In this document: positions 34,801 through 46,600 of the stretch, one piece after another
Numbering within the stretch: the stretch's first letter is position 1
How the letters are laid out: each line of letters begins with the position of its first letter
Source: Adiantum capillus-veneris
Lineage: Eukaryota > Streptophyta > Polypodiopsida > Polypodiales > Pteridaceae
Reading direction: 5' to 3'
Assembly (NCBI GenBank): GCA_014529385.2
Contig: CM043949.1
Span: forward strand, 111,645,977-111,709,976
Length of the DNA stretch: 64,000 nucleotides
Notes under the pieces: generated by a model
Told to the model about the DNA's origin: nothing
What the model saw: the letters and a program-made list of their open reading frames with translations, nothing else
Databases searched by the model: none
Made by a program: the position numbers and the translations under genes

Positions 34801-35787
34801 AGGAGTGACAACAACGGGAGAGACCCACTTTGAATTCTCCACTGGATAAATGAAACCTACTGCTAGAAGCTTTCTTACCTCCTTGAGTAGAGCCTGCTCC
34901 TTAATGACTCCTAGCCTTCGTAGCTTTTGAGCCTTAGGTGTGGCCTATGGCTTCAACTCAATCTTGTGTTGAACAACATCTACTCCACGCACATCGGTGT
35001 AGTCTTTAGCAAAAAGCCTCGGAAATTTCCTTAGCACACATTTGAACTCCTCTCTTTCATCCTTTGTAAGTGTTGTAGACAACATACCTTCTAACATTCC
35101 TTCATCTTCCACCTTTTGGTTCTCTTGGGAACCTACCTCTTCCAAACCTCGACAAGAGGTCTCTTGGTTGCTTGGCTTAAACCTTACCCCCATGACTTCG
35201 ATGGAAGACTCCTCTTCAGTAATGCTGCCGCTACTTTCTTCTTCTGAAGTGCTATCGGTCCAACCTTCTTCCGTCTCACTTTGAGATGATTCTTCATGGA
35301 GCTCCTCTTGGCGTTGCTCCTTCATGTCAAAGACAACCTTCTTATGATTGTCATTCCTACAAATTAATTTCCCACTCTCCCAATCCTGCAAAGCTCGCAT
35401 TTTCATTAGCCATGGTCTTCCTAGGATAAATGGATAACCACTTCCCTTGGTCGACATAACATAAAAATCCACCGCTTTCTTAATGCCAAAGGCCTCTACA
35501 AAGACATTTTTACAAATGCCTACACACCTAGCCTTGCTATTGTTTGCCATCTTGACTTTGATTTCAGGTGTCTCATGGATGTGCATGCCTAGTCTTTGCA
35601 TGAGTCCCTCTGTCATGATGCAAATTTGTGCACCCCCATCCACTAGACCTTTCCTAACCAATCTTCCTTTGATGTAACAGTCTAGCACCGGTGTAATGTC
35701 CTCATTCATTTCAGCTTGTGTAATTTTTACAATAGGCACACTCTCTTTTACCTTTCTCCTAGTGCTAACTGCCCTTGTTAAATCCCT
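31825..35787 (-). pseudogene. Ty3/gypsy Tat-like pol: protease, RT, RNase H, second RNase H, integrase
   Basis: One reading frame of about 1,320 codons with only three stops (TAG at 34947-34945, TAG at 34233-34231, TAA at 33804-33802) and no frameshift. In order: aspartic protease (LVDGGAQICIM, near 35640); reverse transcriptase (WRVCVDYRPINEATK; VCDGYSGYF; VFIDDFCIYS) at 34842-34231; connection and first RNase H at 34227-33802; then a 658-codon segment. In that segment an additional archaeal-type RNase H has D69, E110, D134 and D184 in place, and the integrase has its HHCC finger (H282, H289, C320, C323) and DD35E triad (D351, D411, E447). Two RNase H domains are the hallmark of the Tat (Ogre/Retand) lineage. 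Gag and the 5' LTR are missing: the element is cut at about 35787 by a forward gypsy fragment. Confidence 0.9.
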
Positions 35788-36389
35788 TCTTTGTAGGAGA
35801 TTGAATTCCAATGAGCAAACATTGGACATTTATGAAAACGAGCTATTAGCTATCCTACATTCCATAGAAACATGGAAGCATTATCTCCCAGGGACTCCAT
35901 TTACTCTACGTATGGATCATCAAAGCCACAAATACTTCATGACTCAAACCAAGATTTTTGACAAACAAATGAAGTGGGAAAATTTTCTTTTGCAATCCAA
36001 TTTTCATATTTCTCACATTGTAGGCAAGCATAACCAAGTGGCCGATGCACTTTCGCGACGGCCAAGGGTAAATGCTGTAACAATAGCAGCTCACAATTAT
36101 TTTAAAGATGTAATTTTTGCCTTTTAATTAGGGAAGAAAGAAGAATCATTTACCTTGCAAGATGGTCAACTTCTCTACGGCAATAGACTATGTGTTACTC
36201 ACTCACTTTGTGAGAAAGTAATGTATGAATCTCATGTTTCTCCTTATGCCGGTCATAGAGGGATCCAATCTACTCTACAAGGAGTAAAAACATACTTCTA
36301 TTGGCTTACTATGAATATAAAAATACAAGACTATGTTTCCAAGTGCGTGATATGCCAAAAGACAAAATCTGATCGAGGGAAGCAACCCG

Positions 36390-36467
36390 GATTACTCCAG
36401 CCACTGCCAATCCCTGATTACTCCAGCCACTGCCAATCCCGGATTACTCCAGCTACTACCAATCCCT
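36390..36467. repeat. Three tandem 26-bp units inside integrase
   Basis: Units start at 36390, 36416 and 36442, each GATTACTCCAGC-x2-CT plus ACCAATCCC or GCCAATCCC. They fall where gypsy integrases have LLQPLPIP between the zinc finger and the core. The repeat is not a multiple of three and breaks the frame. Confidence 0.9.
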
Positions 36468-37111
36468 GATTTTAATTTTGGATTTCCCAAGTCTATCCAT
36501 GGGAATATGGGAATATAGACTATAGTTGACAGGTTCATAGCAAACAAGCTCATTTCATACGTGTCAAAAAGATCATTAAGGCACATCGGGCACCCTCTTC
36601 ATATCAAAATTTTTCGAGTAACATGGATTTCCTACATTCCCATTGTGTCAAATAGAGATCCTTGAATGACCAGTCATTTTTGGAAGGGTATCTTTGAAAT
36701 TCTAGGTACCAGTTTAAATTGCTCTTTGGTCTATCACCCACAAACGGATGGCCAAAGTGAAATAGCTAACTCCACAATTCTTGATCTACTAAAAGCCTAT
36801 GTTAATGAAGTAGATCAATGTTCTCAATGGGAGAAGTACCCACCTCTTGTAGAGTATGCGTACAACAACAGTGTACCTACTTCTATAAGAAAAGAACCAT
36901 TTGAGGTCATTGAGGGAAGATTCAACAGCCTTTGCTACTCAAAGTACAAGCAAATATCTTTGTTGTTGATGAATATAGTCAAGACTTAAAAGAATATTTT
37001 CAAAATATTAAAGAAGCTATATTTTTCTCTCAGCAAAAGCACAAGACTGTTGCTATTAAGCATAGAGGATCCTTGACCTTCAAGAAAGATGATTGGGTCT
37101 TGCTAAAGTTT

Positions 37112-37200
37112 CCTAAAGCTCATTTAAAGCATACCTCAGGCAAGAATCCTACGGGACACCTAAAGCTCATCTAAGGAATACCTCAGGAAAGAACCCTAAA
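37112..37200. repeat. Tandem duplication of 47 bp in the integrase C-terminus
   Basis: CCTAAAGCTCAT begins at 37112 and again at 37159; each copy continues to ATACCTCAGG and AAGAA-CCTA. The shift of 47 bases breaks the frame. Confidence 0.8.
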
Positions 37201-38151
37201 CTAGTAAAAAGATACTATGGTCCCTTTCAAATTCTTAAGCCAATCAATGAGATGGCTTATCAATTGAAGTTTCCCAATCACTGGCTCATACACAATGTCT
37301 TTCATGTGAGCTTACTTAAGCCTTACAAAGGAGATCCACCTCAAGAAGCCGTCATTGAAGATCCTCTAAAATTTGAAGGTCAAGAAGAGGTACTCCAACC
37401 TGAGTCTATCCTATGACATGACGACAAGTTCTTGCAAGATGGTAAGATTATCGGATGATATCTTATTAAATTAAAAATTATCCTTTTGAACATGCTAGAA
37501 GGATGCAAGGAGTCCAACTCAAGTATAATATGCACCTTTTTAAGGCTTACAGTGACTCACTTGACAAAGCACATTGAAATGTATATAATTGTTTAGAGGA
37601 TGCAGCGGCCGTGTACCTAAAGAGCCGGCACAAGACACACTTTATTGTACTCTATGTTTTTTCCAAAGAGTCCTTTTAACTAGAAAGTAATTATTCCTGA
37701 AGTGTATTCATTGAGCGTATTATTCTCTATTTTCCGTTCAAAACCTACAAGCTTTGAAAAATGGCCATGGGAAAGGGTCCCAAGTCTTTGGGTCAAAACC
37801 CTTAGTTTCTAAAGTAACATTATCATTATCTCAAAAGAGCTTTTGGACATCAACTATGAGCTGTAACTCTGCTACAACTTGTAATCAGTCTTCTCCTTGT
37901 GTGGTAATCAAAAATCGATTTTGATTAGTGCATTGTGTTCCTTGTCTCTTGCTCTTGAATCTAAGTGTAATCATTCTCAGTTTTTTTGTGGTTCGTGAAA
38001 ACCTGTTTGTGAGCTAAATTCTTGGATTTGAGTGCTGAAATGCTTATTTTTTATGTTTTGACCTTGAAAGAGTGTTTTTAGGCCATAGAGCTATCATTTT
38101 GAATAGTTTTGTTGTAGTTTTCTTCACATTTTTTGGGACGGTTCGTGATTT

Positions 38152-38482
38152 TGATACCTCCTCTGATGGACACACAACTTGGTAGGATTGTACCCTTAGG
38201 CGTTGTAATGCTCCTCCTTAAGTTTCATTGCATTCCGACTCTATTTGGATGTCAAAAAGGCATGATGAGCTAGAGCAGTGAGATTGTACATAAGTAGATT
38301 TTTGGACTATAGAGCGATGGATTTTCTATAGTAGTCAATTGGGTAGTTCTGTAGGTTCACTTCTTAAAATTGACATCCTCAAAGAGTCTTCGTGCCCCAT
38401 CCTGATTTGCTTCCCTGAGTATTGACATACGTTAGTGTCAAATAGCTATGTTATAGACGTCCGTCATGACGACCTGCTAACA
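38152..38482 (+). repeat. LTR-like block preceding a primer binding site
   Basis: Starts about TGATACCTCC (38152) and ends GCTAACA (38482). It shares its last 230 bases with the block at 13215-13536. The true left end may lie further upstream (to about 37600), because the interval 37600-38150 is also non-coding and leader-like. It follows the gypsy fragment B and could be that element's 3' LTR, or the 5' LTR of a lost element. Confidence 0.5.
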
Positions 38483-38483
38483 T

Positions 38484-38503
38484 TGGTGTTGTTGCTGGGG
38501 GGT
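38484..38503 (+). promoter_or_regulatory. Primer binding site, tRNA-Asp type (decayed)
   Basis: TGGTGTTGTTGCTGGGG resembles TGGCGCCGTTGCCGGGG, the site complementary to the tRNA-Asp 3' end used by many plant gypsy elements. The four differences are all C to T, as expected from cytosine deamination. It begins one base after the LTR-like block. Confidence 0.6.
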
Positions 38504-39300
38504 TCAATCCTTAGGTGGTGAGTGACCTAGTCGTATGGAAAAGCCTCCTTTTGAGAGATTTTGACAACCATTCCATTAACACTTAGGCAGTAAAATAGCT
38601 AGACGAGGATTTAGTGCTTGTTAGAGACTGGAGTTGAGGACTGGCCAGTTCTACTATTTATGTGAGCAAAGAGAGTTGTGAGTGAGATGTAAAAGGCATT
38701 TCATTCTTTGGTTTTCTACCAAAATCCTAAGTGTGACCATAAATAGACTACTAAAGTACATCCAAAATTAGGAAATTGGAAAAAACCTTGGAAATCTAGT
38801 AAAATTTGGGAAAATTGAGCTTTTAGTGTTCCAATTTCAAAAAGGGGTGAGGTTTGGCTTCTATAGGAAACAGAGAACCAACAGTAAAAAATTTATGACA
38901 AAGTGCTTCCAAACATGGATCATGATCCATGTACCCGGTTGATTCTTGATAACTAGTGGAAGAACCTTGCCAAAAGAGACCACAACAAAAAAGTGCAAAA
39001 AAGTTGATTAAAACACCAAAATTCTGCTAGTAGATAGCCAAAAACCGCAAAGCAGACACAAAATTTTGCTTTTGGTTGGGCAAAAGTGATTCAAATTCAA
39101 AAGGATTTAGGGAAGAGTGTCACCATAACAATAACTATAAGTTGACCAAGTTACATGTCAAAATGAGGTCAAACATGGCAGTGAACAAGGTTTTATTGTA
39201 GCTCAAAGAAAAGGTGGGAACAATGTAACCACTTCTTATGGTTTTGCTACAAGTGGCAAAAGCTATGTTCCTAATGCTTCTGCTAGCAGCACTTTGTCTA
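38504..39300. other. Leader-like DNA without recognisable gene
   Basis: No coding is seen between the primer binding site and the copia sequence. A phrase around CATGGATCATGATCCATGTAC (38913-38933, cut to its core ATGGATCATGATCCAT) is palindromic and recurs in part near 43268-43297 (ACATGGATTTTGATCCATGT), suggesting the two intervals are related element leaders. Confidence 0.35.
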
Positions 39301-39309
39301 GCAATTATA

Positions 39310-42300
39310 GTGATGTGATTATTGTAAAGCTAATAATCACTTGATCAAGCAGCGTCCGAAATTAAAGGCAAAAGAGGCTAAGAAGAAAGAGGTTGGATAT
39401 ACTACAGGGTCCAATACAAGTGCAACTATTGTAGAATCTTCTATCAAAGGAGATTGTGGTATTGATGTTGATGCACAATGGGCATTTAGTGCAGAGTGCA
39501 CCTATAATCCTATTGTCCATGCATGATGCATGTATCTCAATTTCTACAGATTCACATGTGTGGTATATTGACAGTGGTGCTACAAATCACATTACCTCAC
39601 ATCATGATTTGTTTGCCTCTATTGAGTATGTCCCTCATGGGAATACGGTGACTTGTGCCAACAATGCCTCTTATCTTGTTCAAGGAGTTGGAAAGATTGT
39701 GCTTACTGCTTTAAATGGCAATTCTTTCACACGTGTTGATGCATTGTATATACCTAGGATAAAAAAGAACCCCTTGTCTGTATCTGCACTTGCTAGACTT
39801 GGTCTTGTAGTCAAATTTGTGGATGATAGATGTACAGCTCATGATCTCAGTTTTGGTGATAAGATTGTTGCATCTGGCCTTTTTGTTGTGGGTTATATAA
39901 GCTCACTTTGTATGACAAGTGTGGAAAAAATTTTGCAAATGAAATTGCAGATTCAAGGGCTATTTTAGATACAAATTTGTGGCATGCACATTTTGAACAT
40001 TTAAATTTTTCCAGTTTTCTGTGCTTGCAAAAATCAGATATGGTTGCTTCTTTGTCGCCTCTTGAAGCACCTGTGTCAAACATGTTTGTGAAGGCTATAT
40101 TTTGGGTAAAATTCAACGTGCTATGTTTCCAAAGGATGGGTTAGTTCATGCTACATGCAGATTGCAACTTGTGCATAGTGATGTTTGTGGGCCCATGCAA
40201 ACTTCGTCCTTGGGCAATTACCTTTACTTGGTGACTTTCATTGATGATTACTCCAACCATGCATGGGTATTTCTGCTTAAAGTGAATTGAAGCTTTTATA
40301 TGCTTCAAAGAATTTTTGGCTATGGCTGTAAATGTCTCAAAATGTACTATGGGCACCCTTTGTTCGGATCGAGGGGGGGAGTATATGTCTCATGAATTTA
40401 ATGCATTTCTGGCTAGTTGTGGGATAAACCACCAATGTAAAGTGCCTTATACACCTCAGCAAAATGGTGTTGCTGAGAGGAAAAATAGGTCACTTGCGAA
40501 AACAGCACAATGTATGGTCAGAAGAAGTCAAGCTTTGCCGCATTCATTTTGGCTTGAGGCCATCATGTGCGCCACTTATGTACTTCACAGGTGTCCTACA
40601 AAAGCTTTGCAGTCTATTACTCCATTTAAACCATGGCATGATAGAAAGCCTTCTATTGAGCACATGCGTGTTTTTGGTTGTTTGGCATATGCTTTGGTGC
40701 TACAAACACAGCTCAAAAAATTGGATGGTAAGGCTGTCAAATTTATTTTTGTTGGTTATAGTGCTGAAAGCAAAGGCTAGAGGTTGTATCATCCGCAAAC
40801 AAAGTGTATCTTGGTCTCACATGATGTTGTATTTGTGGAAGACTCTGTTCAGCCCTTGCCGTCATGTACTAGAGATAGTAATGTCAGCTCACAAGACATT
40901 TATGCCACTTTGTTGCCTCTTTTTAGTGGTGGGTTAAAATGTGAATTCCAATGACGCAAATGTACAGCCTATGGGGGTTTTTGAAAATGTTACAGATCAG
41001 CGTATTACTGATGCAGATGTACATGATGTACTTGATGAGGAAAGGGATGAAAATGAGCAGGCTAGAGGTATGCCAAAATGGTTGGTGCACACTCTGTGTG
41101 AGAATAAATTGGATGCACCTTTGTCTAGTCGTACTGGTTCAGGTTCTTGCCATGCCTCTTATGCATTAGATTGTTATGCTTTGGCTATGTCTAGCTTATG
41201 TGATATAGAGGAACCTCTATCTTTTGATGAAGCACAAAATTCAAAAAATTAGATGACAGCCATGCAATCAGAATATGATGCACTCATAGAAAATGACACA
41301 TGGACTTTATGTGATTTGCCTCCTAGAAAAAATGCCATTGGTACATAGTGGGTTTACAAGTTGAAACGCAAGTCAAATGTTAAGGTTGATTGCCATAAGG
41401 CTCGACTTGTTGCAAAAGGCTATGCGTAGCAGAAAGGCATAGATTATGAAGAAACTTTTGCTCCCACTTGTTGTATGACTACTTTTCATTTTCTATGTAC
41501 ATTGGTAGCTCATTCTGATTGGGATGTTCATCAATCCGATATTGTTATTTCTTTCTTGAATGGTGACATTTTCTAGGAATTCTATGTAACACAACCTTGT
41601 GGTTTTGTCAAGAAAGGAGGACAAAGTGTGTAGATGTAAGAAGGCTTTGTATGGGTTGAAGCAATCTCCTTGTGCTTGGTATGAGAAAATTGACACTCAT
41701 TTGGTCAAATGAGGCTTTTGTAACAGTCCAACAGAAAGCAATTGTATGTCAAGCGTGAGGGCAATGTAATTCTCATTGACGTTCTTTATGTGGATGATTT
41801 GTTGATCATTGGTCCCAATCAGACACATATTGCTGAATTTAAGGCTGATTTGAATGCTACTTTCAAGATGAAATATTTGGGGCTATTGCATCATTACTTG
41901 GGCATAGAGTTTAAGTAGTGTGATGGTGGTATTGCCCTTGTGTCAAAAAAGTTACAAAGAAACATTGCTATGTAAGTTTGGACTTGAAGATTGCAAACCT
42001 ATTGCCACTCCCATGGAAACACGTTTGAATTTGAGTCTACATGATGTTGGTGATCTTGCTGATGTCACTCTTTACCAAATTGTTGTTGGTGGCTGCCTCA
42101 TTTATGTATGCAACACAAGACCGGATATTCAATTTGCAGTCTCACAGGTCATCAGATTTATGCGTAGCCCAGGGTCTCAACATTGGTAGACAGTCAAGAG
42201 GAGTTTTTTCTACTTGAGTGGCACTTTGCATCTTGGCTTGTTTTATCCAGGGGGGATCATTGCCACCAAATTTACATGCTTTTTTGGACTCACATTGGGA

Positions 42301-42745
42301 TGGTTGTTATGACACATGAGTGTCCACAAGTGGTTTTTGTTTCATGCTTGGCAGTTCATGTATTTCATGGTTGAGCAAGAAGAAACCTACTCTAGCCACT
42401 TCCAGTTGTGAGGTTGAGTATTGGGCAGTCTTCACAGCTACAGCTGAGTGTGTATGGCTCAGATGCCTTATGGCTAATTTGGGTGTTGGACAAGACATTG
42501 CCAACATCATCTACATTGATAGTCATAGCACATTGGCAATTGCAACGAACCTAGTTTTTCATGCCCACACAAAGCACATTGAGGTGCATTACCACTATGT
42601 CAAGGAGAGGCTCTCAGTAGGAGAGATTAGCTTGGCTTATGTGACAACACTAGACAACCTTGCAGATGTTTTCACAAAGGCATTGTCTCCTGAGAAGTTC
42701 GAAGCTTTCCACAAAGATTTGGGCTTTCTCGTCTTTGTGGACTGA
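39310..42745 (+). pseudogene. Ty1/copia gag-pol B, nearly full length but broken
   Basis: Domains in order: zinc knuckle (about 39325-39369, CDYCKANNHLIKQRP, last cysteine replaced by arginine); protease (39560, WYIDSGATNHIT); GAG-pre-integrase (39970, DTNLWHAHFEHLNFSS); integrase (40160-40560, LVHSDVCGPMQTSSLGNYLY, FIDDYS, CSDRGGEYMS, PYTPQQNGVAERKN); reverse transcriptase (41250-42180, WVYKLKRKSNVKVD, DVHQSDI, LYVDDLLIIG); RNase H (42320-42745, SSCEVEYWAVFTATAECVW, IYIDSHSTLAIATN, KHIEVHYHYV, NLADVFTKAL). The catalytic motifs are visible but many stops and frameshifts interrupt the frame. The order protease, integrase, RT, RNase H is diagnostic of copia. Confidence 0.9.
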
Positions 42746-42836
42746 TCCTATCCTCAGGGCATGGCACTTCCCTTTACTCTTTGTGCCCGCAATCGCTCAC
42801 CGCACCACTCGTAGGGGCATTTTTTACCATATACAT

Positions 42837-43046
42837 GTGGTAGTGATGTGTGTGAACACACTAGGACCATCAAGGCATTTTTTCCCTTAGGAGTTTTTTT
42901 CCCGCATGCATTGTATATACACCCATCATTCTAGGGCTATCTATCTTTCCATTATACACTAAGTAAAACACTCTCTGTTGTGCGCCTTAAGATTCCTTCA
43001 TCTTCTCCAAGCTGTGTGCGTTTCCCTACAACCCTAATTCCAACAA
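42837..43046 (+). repeat. Possible copia 3' LTR fragment
   Basis: About 90 bases after the RNase H stop. Begins TGTGGTAGTG and ends TTCCAACA; TTGTATATACACCC near 42910 could be a TATA box. No 5' partner is recognised, so the boundaries are guesses. Confidence 0.3.
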
Positions 43047-43679
43047 AGCTTAAATCATTTGAACTAAAAGTTCCCAAATCAAGGAAGTGAAAAGAAATTC
43101 ATAAAGCGGTCAAAAGGGGCAAATTCCATTTATATCAAAAAGGGCCAACAAAACAGGGCTAGGGTTTGACTATTGTCCATCCTAAACAGACTCAAATTTT
43201 ACAAAAATCATAGACTTGAGATCTTTAGACCAAGGACTAGGTGTGGGATCAAAACCATTCCATTTTTCCACTAAGGTACATGGATTTTGATCCATGTTAT
43301 TGAAACTAGAATTGCACCATAGCTAGAGATAGTTTCCAGGACCCTGATGGTCTTTTCAAAATTGAAATTGGACTTGATTTGTGGGTGTTACAAGTAAAAT
43401 TATGCATTTAGTGAAAGTGAGGGATAAACGTCGATTGTAAGTTTTGACAAACAGAGCGGCTATAAACTCATAGCCATCGAGCATTTTTTATAGGGTGCAG
43501 GAGCTAGAGGGTGCAGCTCAACAAGTAAGTCAAACCGGAGAGAGCAAAAAGCAGTCAACAATGAGGTAACAATGTTGGGGTTTTTCAAAGTCATTTCTTC
43601 ATGTATTTGCAATCAGGGAGGTTGTACCATAATAGAAACCCTAGCCTAAGGGACCAAGTGTGCAAAATTTCAACCGAAG

Positions 43680-46600
43680 AGGGTGTGAATCAAAAAACCG
43701 TTGCATCCACTAGAGACCATTATAGAGGAAGGTCTATCTAATATATCATTGAAAAGATCATACACCATAATGGTCGAGGAATTCAATAGGGTGAGCTTTA
43801 AAGAAAGAAATTCCACGGTGGCAGGTCCTTCTTGGCCCGCATTGGATGTCAAGCTACTGTATCTAGAATTTCATTTTGAGAACGAGATGAAAGCTAAAAT
43901 CTATAAGGACAGTATGGACTGCTATTGTGTTAAATTGTAGAACAAACCAAGCAATTTCAAGGACTTTTTAGATGTGGACTATAACAAAGATAGATACTTT
44001 GATCGGGAAGAATGATGTATCTATCCGTGCATAACCCCTTCCTTGTAGACAATTGGGGATTGATTGGCACCAAGGACAAATTAGATGAGGAAGTAGTAGA
44101 TGAACCACCTGAGTTGGACAAGCAAAATGCTATGCTCACGTGCCTTAACAAGATGGAGTGGACCAATACATACAATACTTACGGGGGGCTATATAAATTC
44201 AATAATGGAGAACAAACACTCTATTATAGATGTGATGAACCCCACATTGAGGAGCTGAGCAGCCACAAGAGACTGTATGTCACACAGAGGGGAGGAATAT
44301 CTAAGTGGTCATGATGGATAAACATGGCCTTAAATACTCCCCTATAGACCGTAAGGAGTTAAAATAGTATACAGACTTTGGTGGACCACTCCATCAATTT
44401 ATGTAACCCCTGAGCAAGTTAGACCTACGAGGATCCAAACAAGACCAAAAATTGGATATGTAAGTCTAATAGGAACGAGAGTGGAAGATTTAGATGGTCA
44501 CTAATGATTCTTGAATGTAGGACCCATGGGATCCTTGGGGTCTAGAGTTTCTTTGAACACATACAAAGGCAGTGAAGCACCTGATTTGACTTACGCAACA
44601 AGAACCCCTCTGACTTTTACACGAGATCGAGCAGATCGACCACATAAAAGAGTAGCAGACATGACACCAACTGTAGTATCAAGGGAAGAATACAAAGCTA
44701 GAGATATCCTATCAAGAGGACAAACAATGGTTAGAATGGTTGCCAAAACCAAATGTATGTGACCATCTCAAGTGGACAATTGTGTACCCAGAAAGTATAG
44801 TGGATTGAGAGATCCGTATGCACATGTTTCAATCTTCAAACAAGTGTTAAGGGTGGAGCAAGTAACAAATTTCCATACTCAGTACGAAGGATTTGGATTG
44901 ACCCTAGAAGGAACAACCTTTACCTGGTTCCAACCATTAAACACCCAAAATTTTCCCAACATAGAGAAAATTCTACGATAATTTGTAGAGAAATTCTCAA
45001 AGAGAGGGATCAAGCATAATACGATCTCCCAAATCTATGCATTTAGACAAAAGGAGAAAGAAAAGGTGAAGGAAGCCTTGCTTTGATTCAAGCAGTACAT
45101 TGAAAGATGTCTTGCGAGAGATCTACCTTACGATGAGAGATTGACAGTTCTTTTCACAAAGGGATTGTGGAATGAGACTCTCAAAAATGATATGCACTTG
45201 AAGGCATGTGCTACCTTCGAGCAGGTCAGTAGAGAGGCATTGTATCTAGTACACAATTGTAAAGCGTATGGGGAGTTGACTGAGGATACTGACCAAGGGA
45301 CAAGTAGTGCCTCTTTGACCACTAGTGAATCCACATTGAAATTGAGAGGGAAAAACCCAATTGTGTTGGATGTTGATCAAATGATCGAGGAATGGATCAG
45401 AAGTAAGTGATCAAAAGGATGATTGAGGATGTGATCAGAAGGATGAACCAAGGTAGCAGGTCAAGCTCAAACACACGACAACAACCCACACAAAAATGTG
45501 ACACTTGTGGAGGACACCATCTGACTTAGTGGTGCAACATGCAGCCAAGGCTAGGAGAAAATGTATAGTGTGTATTGAAGTGGTGTGCTACCAAAAAAAA
45601 ATGCACAAACCATGAGACCCACAAATGTTTCTACAATAGAAACTATGTAAGGGAAAGAGCATATGGGCCTCCTAGAGTTCAACATTTGTCACCACCTCCA
45701 CAATACCAAATAGAACAAACAATAAAATCCAAAGGGGGGGGGAAACCTCAACCTTTATTGGGACAACAGCCTCCTTTACCCGAGGAAAACAGAGCCATGG
45801 TGAGAATTTCACAACACGTAGAGGCACCTGCGGATCAAAGAATGATGCCAGTAGTTTCATACTTTGAAGATTCAGACAATACTTATGAGAGAGGATTAGA
45901 CAGTTGTGCTTATAGTCCTAAAAGACAAATCCCATGGATAAGTTCTGAGGGGATGACAAAACCATCGTGCATAACACAACCAACAAAAAACCATTATGTG
46001 ATCGTTGAAAATACACTCATGTTTATGGCAAATCAGAACTACAAACCTAGGGGATACCCTCCTATAACAAGACAACCTATGGGAGCTCCACAAGCTTCCC
46101 CACCACTAGTAGGACCATGCTATAAATGTGGAGGTGATCATTGGGCAAGAAGTTTTCCACAAAAAGGAGAGTGCATCAAAATCTTTGGGTACTATTAGGG
46201 ATGTACGGAGAACCATCTAATTCCACACTGTCCAAAAAATTTTGATAACAAGGGAAAAGCTCCCATAAACAAAATCTGAATTTTTTCAAGCTCAAGTGGA
46301 TCAGAAATTGAACCAACAATTCCAATAAATGTTATAACAAGAGCACAATCCCAAGAATCCGCAAGGAATATTCCTATGAGAGACAAGAACACCCCACGCA
46401 GCCAAACTAAAATAGGGAGCATGTCAGTTAGGACCCCAAAAAATTCTTGGAAAGAAAAAAGAGACAAGATGAAAGCCAAAGGATAAAAGAAAAATTGTCC
46501 TTAGAAACCAAATTGCACCAAACCAAAGAGCAATTGAGATTGGAACGGAACCATAAGGAAAAAACTGTTGTAGCAAAACCATCACAATTACCATCGAGAG

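Larger units (their letters stand above)
35790..37560 (+). pseudogene. Ty3/gypsy fragment B: RNase H, integrase, chromodomain-like tail
   Basis: Begins abruptly inside the RNase H domain (RRLNSNEQTLDIYENELLAI at about 35793) and continues with DHQSHKYFMTQ, VGKHNQVADALSRR (36050), integrase zinc finger (HRGIQSTL...CVICQKTKSD, about 36250-36370) and integrase core (SLVYHPQTDGQSEIAN at about 36720; WEKYPPLVEYAYNN). The C-terminal region has FHVSLLKPYKG, then PESIL...DGKIIG-YLIK, which resembles the chromodomain-like end of chromovirus integrases. Two local tandem duplications (36390-36467 and 37112-37200) and several stops disable it. Protease and RT are missing because the fragment is joined to the Tat-like element on its left. 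Confidence 0.85.

Noticed and set aside
31825-35787. Endogenous pararetrovirus or other viral insertion
   Set aside because: The gene order RT, RNase H, second RNase H, integrase, with polypurine tract and LTR-like sequence, is that of a plant Tat-lineage retrotransposon. No envelope, movement protein or coat protein signature was seen.
38495-38515. T-arm-like GGTTCAATCC suggesting a tRNA gene
   Set aside because: No acceptor stem, D-arm or anticodon arm can be placed around it. It is better explained as the end of a retroelement primer binding region.
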